Position numbers and translations under genes: made by a program. Source: Bacteroidota bacterium (GTDB lineage: Bacteria > Bacteroidota > Ignavibacteria > UBA10030 > UBA6906). From it: 7,629 nucleotides of DNA. The stretch covers positions 1-7,629 of the forward strand of contig JAGDMJ010000148.1 of assembly GCA_017860555.1 (NCBI GenBank), written 5' to 3'. Below the pieces are notes generated by a model. It did no database searches and was not told the origin of the DNA. It worked only from the letters and a program-made list of their open reading frames with translations. Below are positions 6,636 to 7,629 of the stretch, one piece after another (the stretch's first letter is position 1; each line of letters begins with the position of its first letter).

Positions 6636-7629
<994 letters not shown>

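Overview
The whole window is the middle of one nuo operon, which encodes proton-pumping NADH:quinone oxidoreductase (respiratory complex I). All genes lie on the + strand in the canonical order nuoE (3' part), nuoF, nuoG, nuoH, nuoI, nuoJ, nuoK, nuoL (5' part). The window is essentially all coding: the largest gap between genes is 8 nt, two junctions are 4-nt ATGA overlaps (G/H and J/K), and the others are 1-3 nt. I see no promoter, terminator, RNA gene, mobile element or CRISPR array. Expression is therefore expected from a promoter upstream of the window, with translational coupling between genes.

Layout: bases 1-1561 hold the rest of the 2Fe-2S subunit NuoE and the FMN/NADH/N3 subunit NuoF (electron input). 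Bases 1565-4285 hold the long NuoG, which carries clusters N1b, N5, N4 and the extra N7. Bases 4282-5229 hold NuoH, the membrane subunit at the quinone site. Bases 5238-5753 hold NuoI (two 4Fe-4S clusters). Bases 5757-6634 hold the small membrane subunits NuoJ and NuoK. Bases 6636-7629 hold the first 331 residues of the antiporter-like proton-pumping subunit NuoL. Electrons run NADH to FMN to N3, then through NuoG and NuoI to quinone at NuoH. Conserved acidic and lysine residues in NuoJ, NuoK and NuoL belong to the proton-translocating membrane arm.

Organism: a bacterium of about 58-60% GC (judged by eye) that uses good Shine-Dalgarno sequences. From memory of the Escherichia coli proteins, this is clearly the E. 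coli type of complex I. NuoG is 906 aa (E. coli about 908) with all four N7 cysteines and the large C-terminal insertion, and NuoI ends in the same C-terminal tail. The divergence is too large for a close relative of E. coli. This type also occurs outside Gammaproteobacteria, so I do not name a phylum. A fused nuoCD upstream and nuoM-nuoN downstream would be expected.

I found no previously undescribed system. The findings are small-scale observations: a NuoH start decided by its ribosome binding site, an in-phase A7 slippery site leading from nuoG into the nuoH frame, a possible alternative RNA structure at the nuoJ/nuoK junction, two perfect hairpins inside genes, and strong GATC enrichment.
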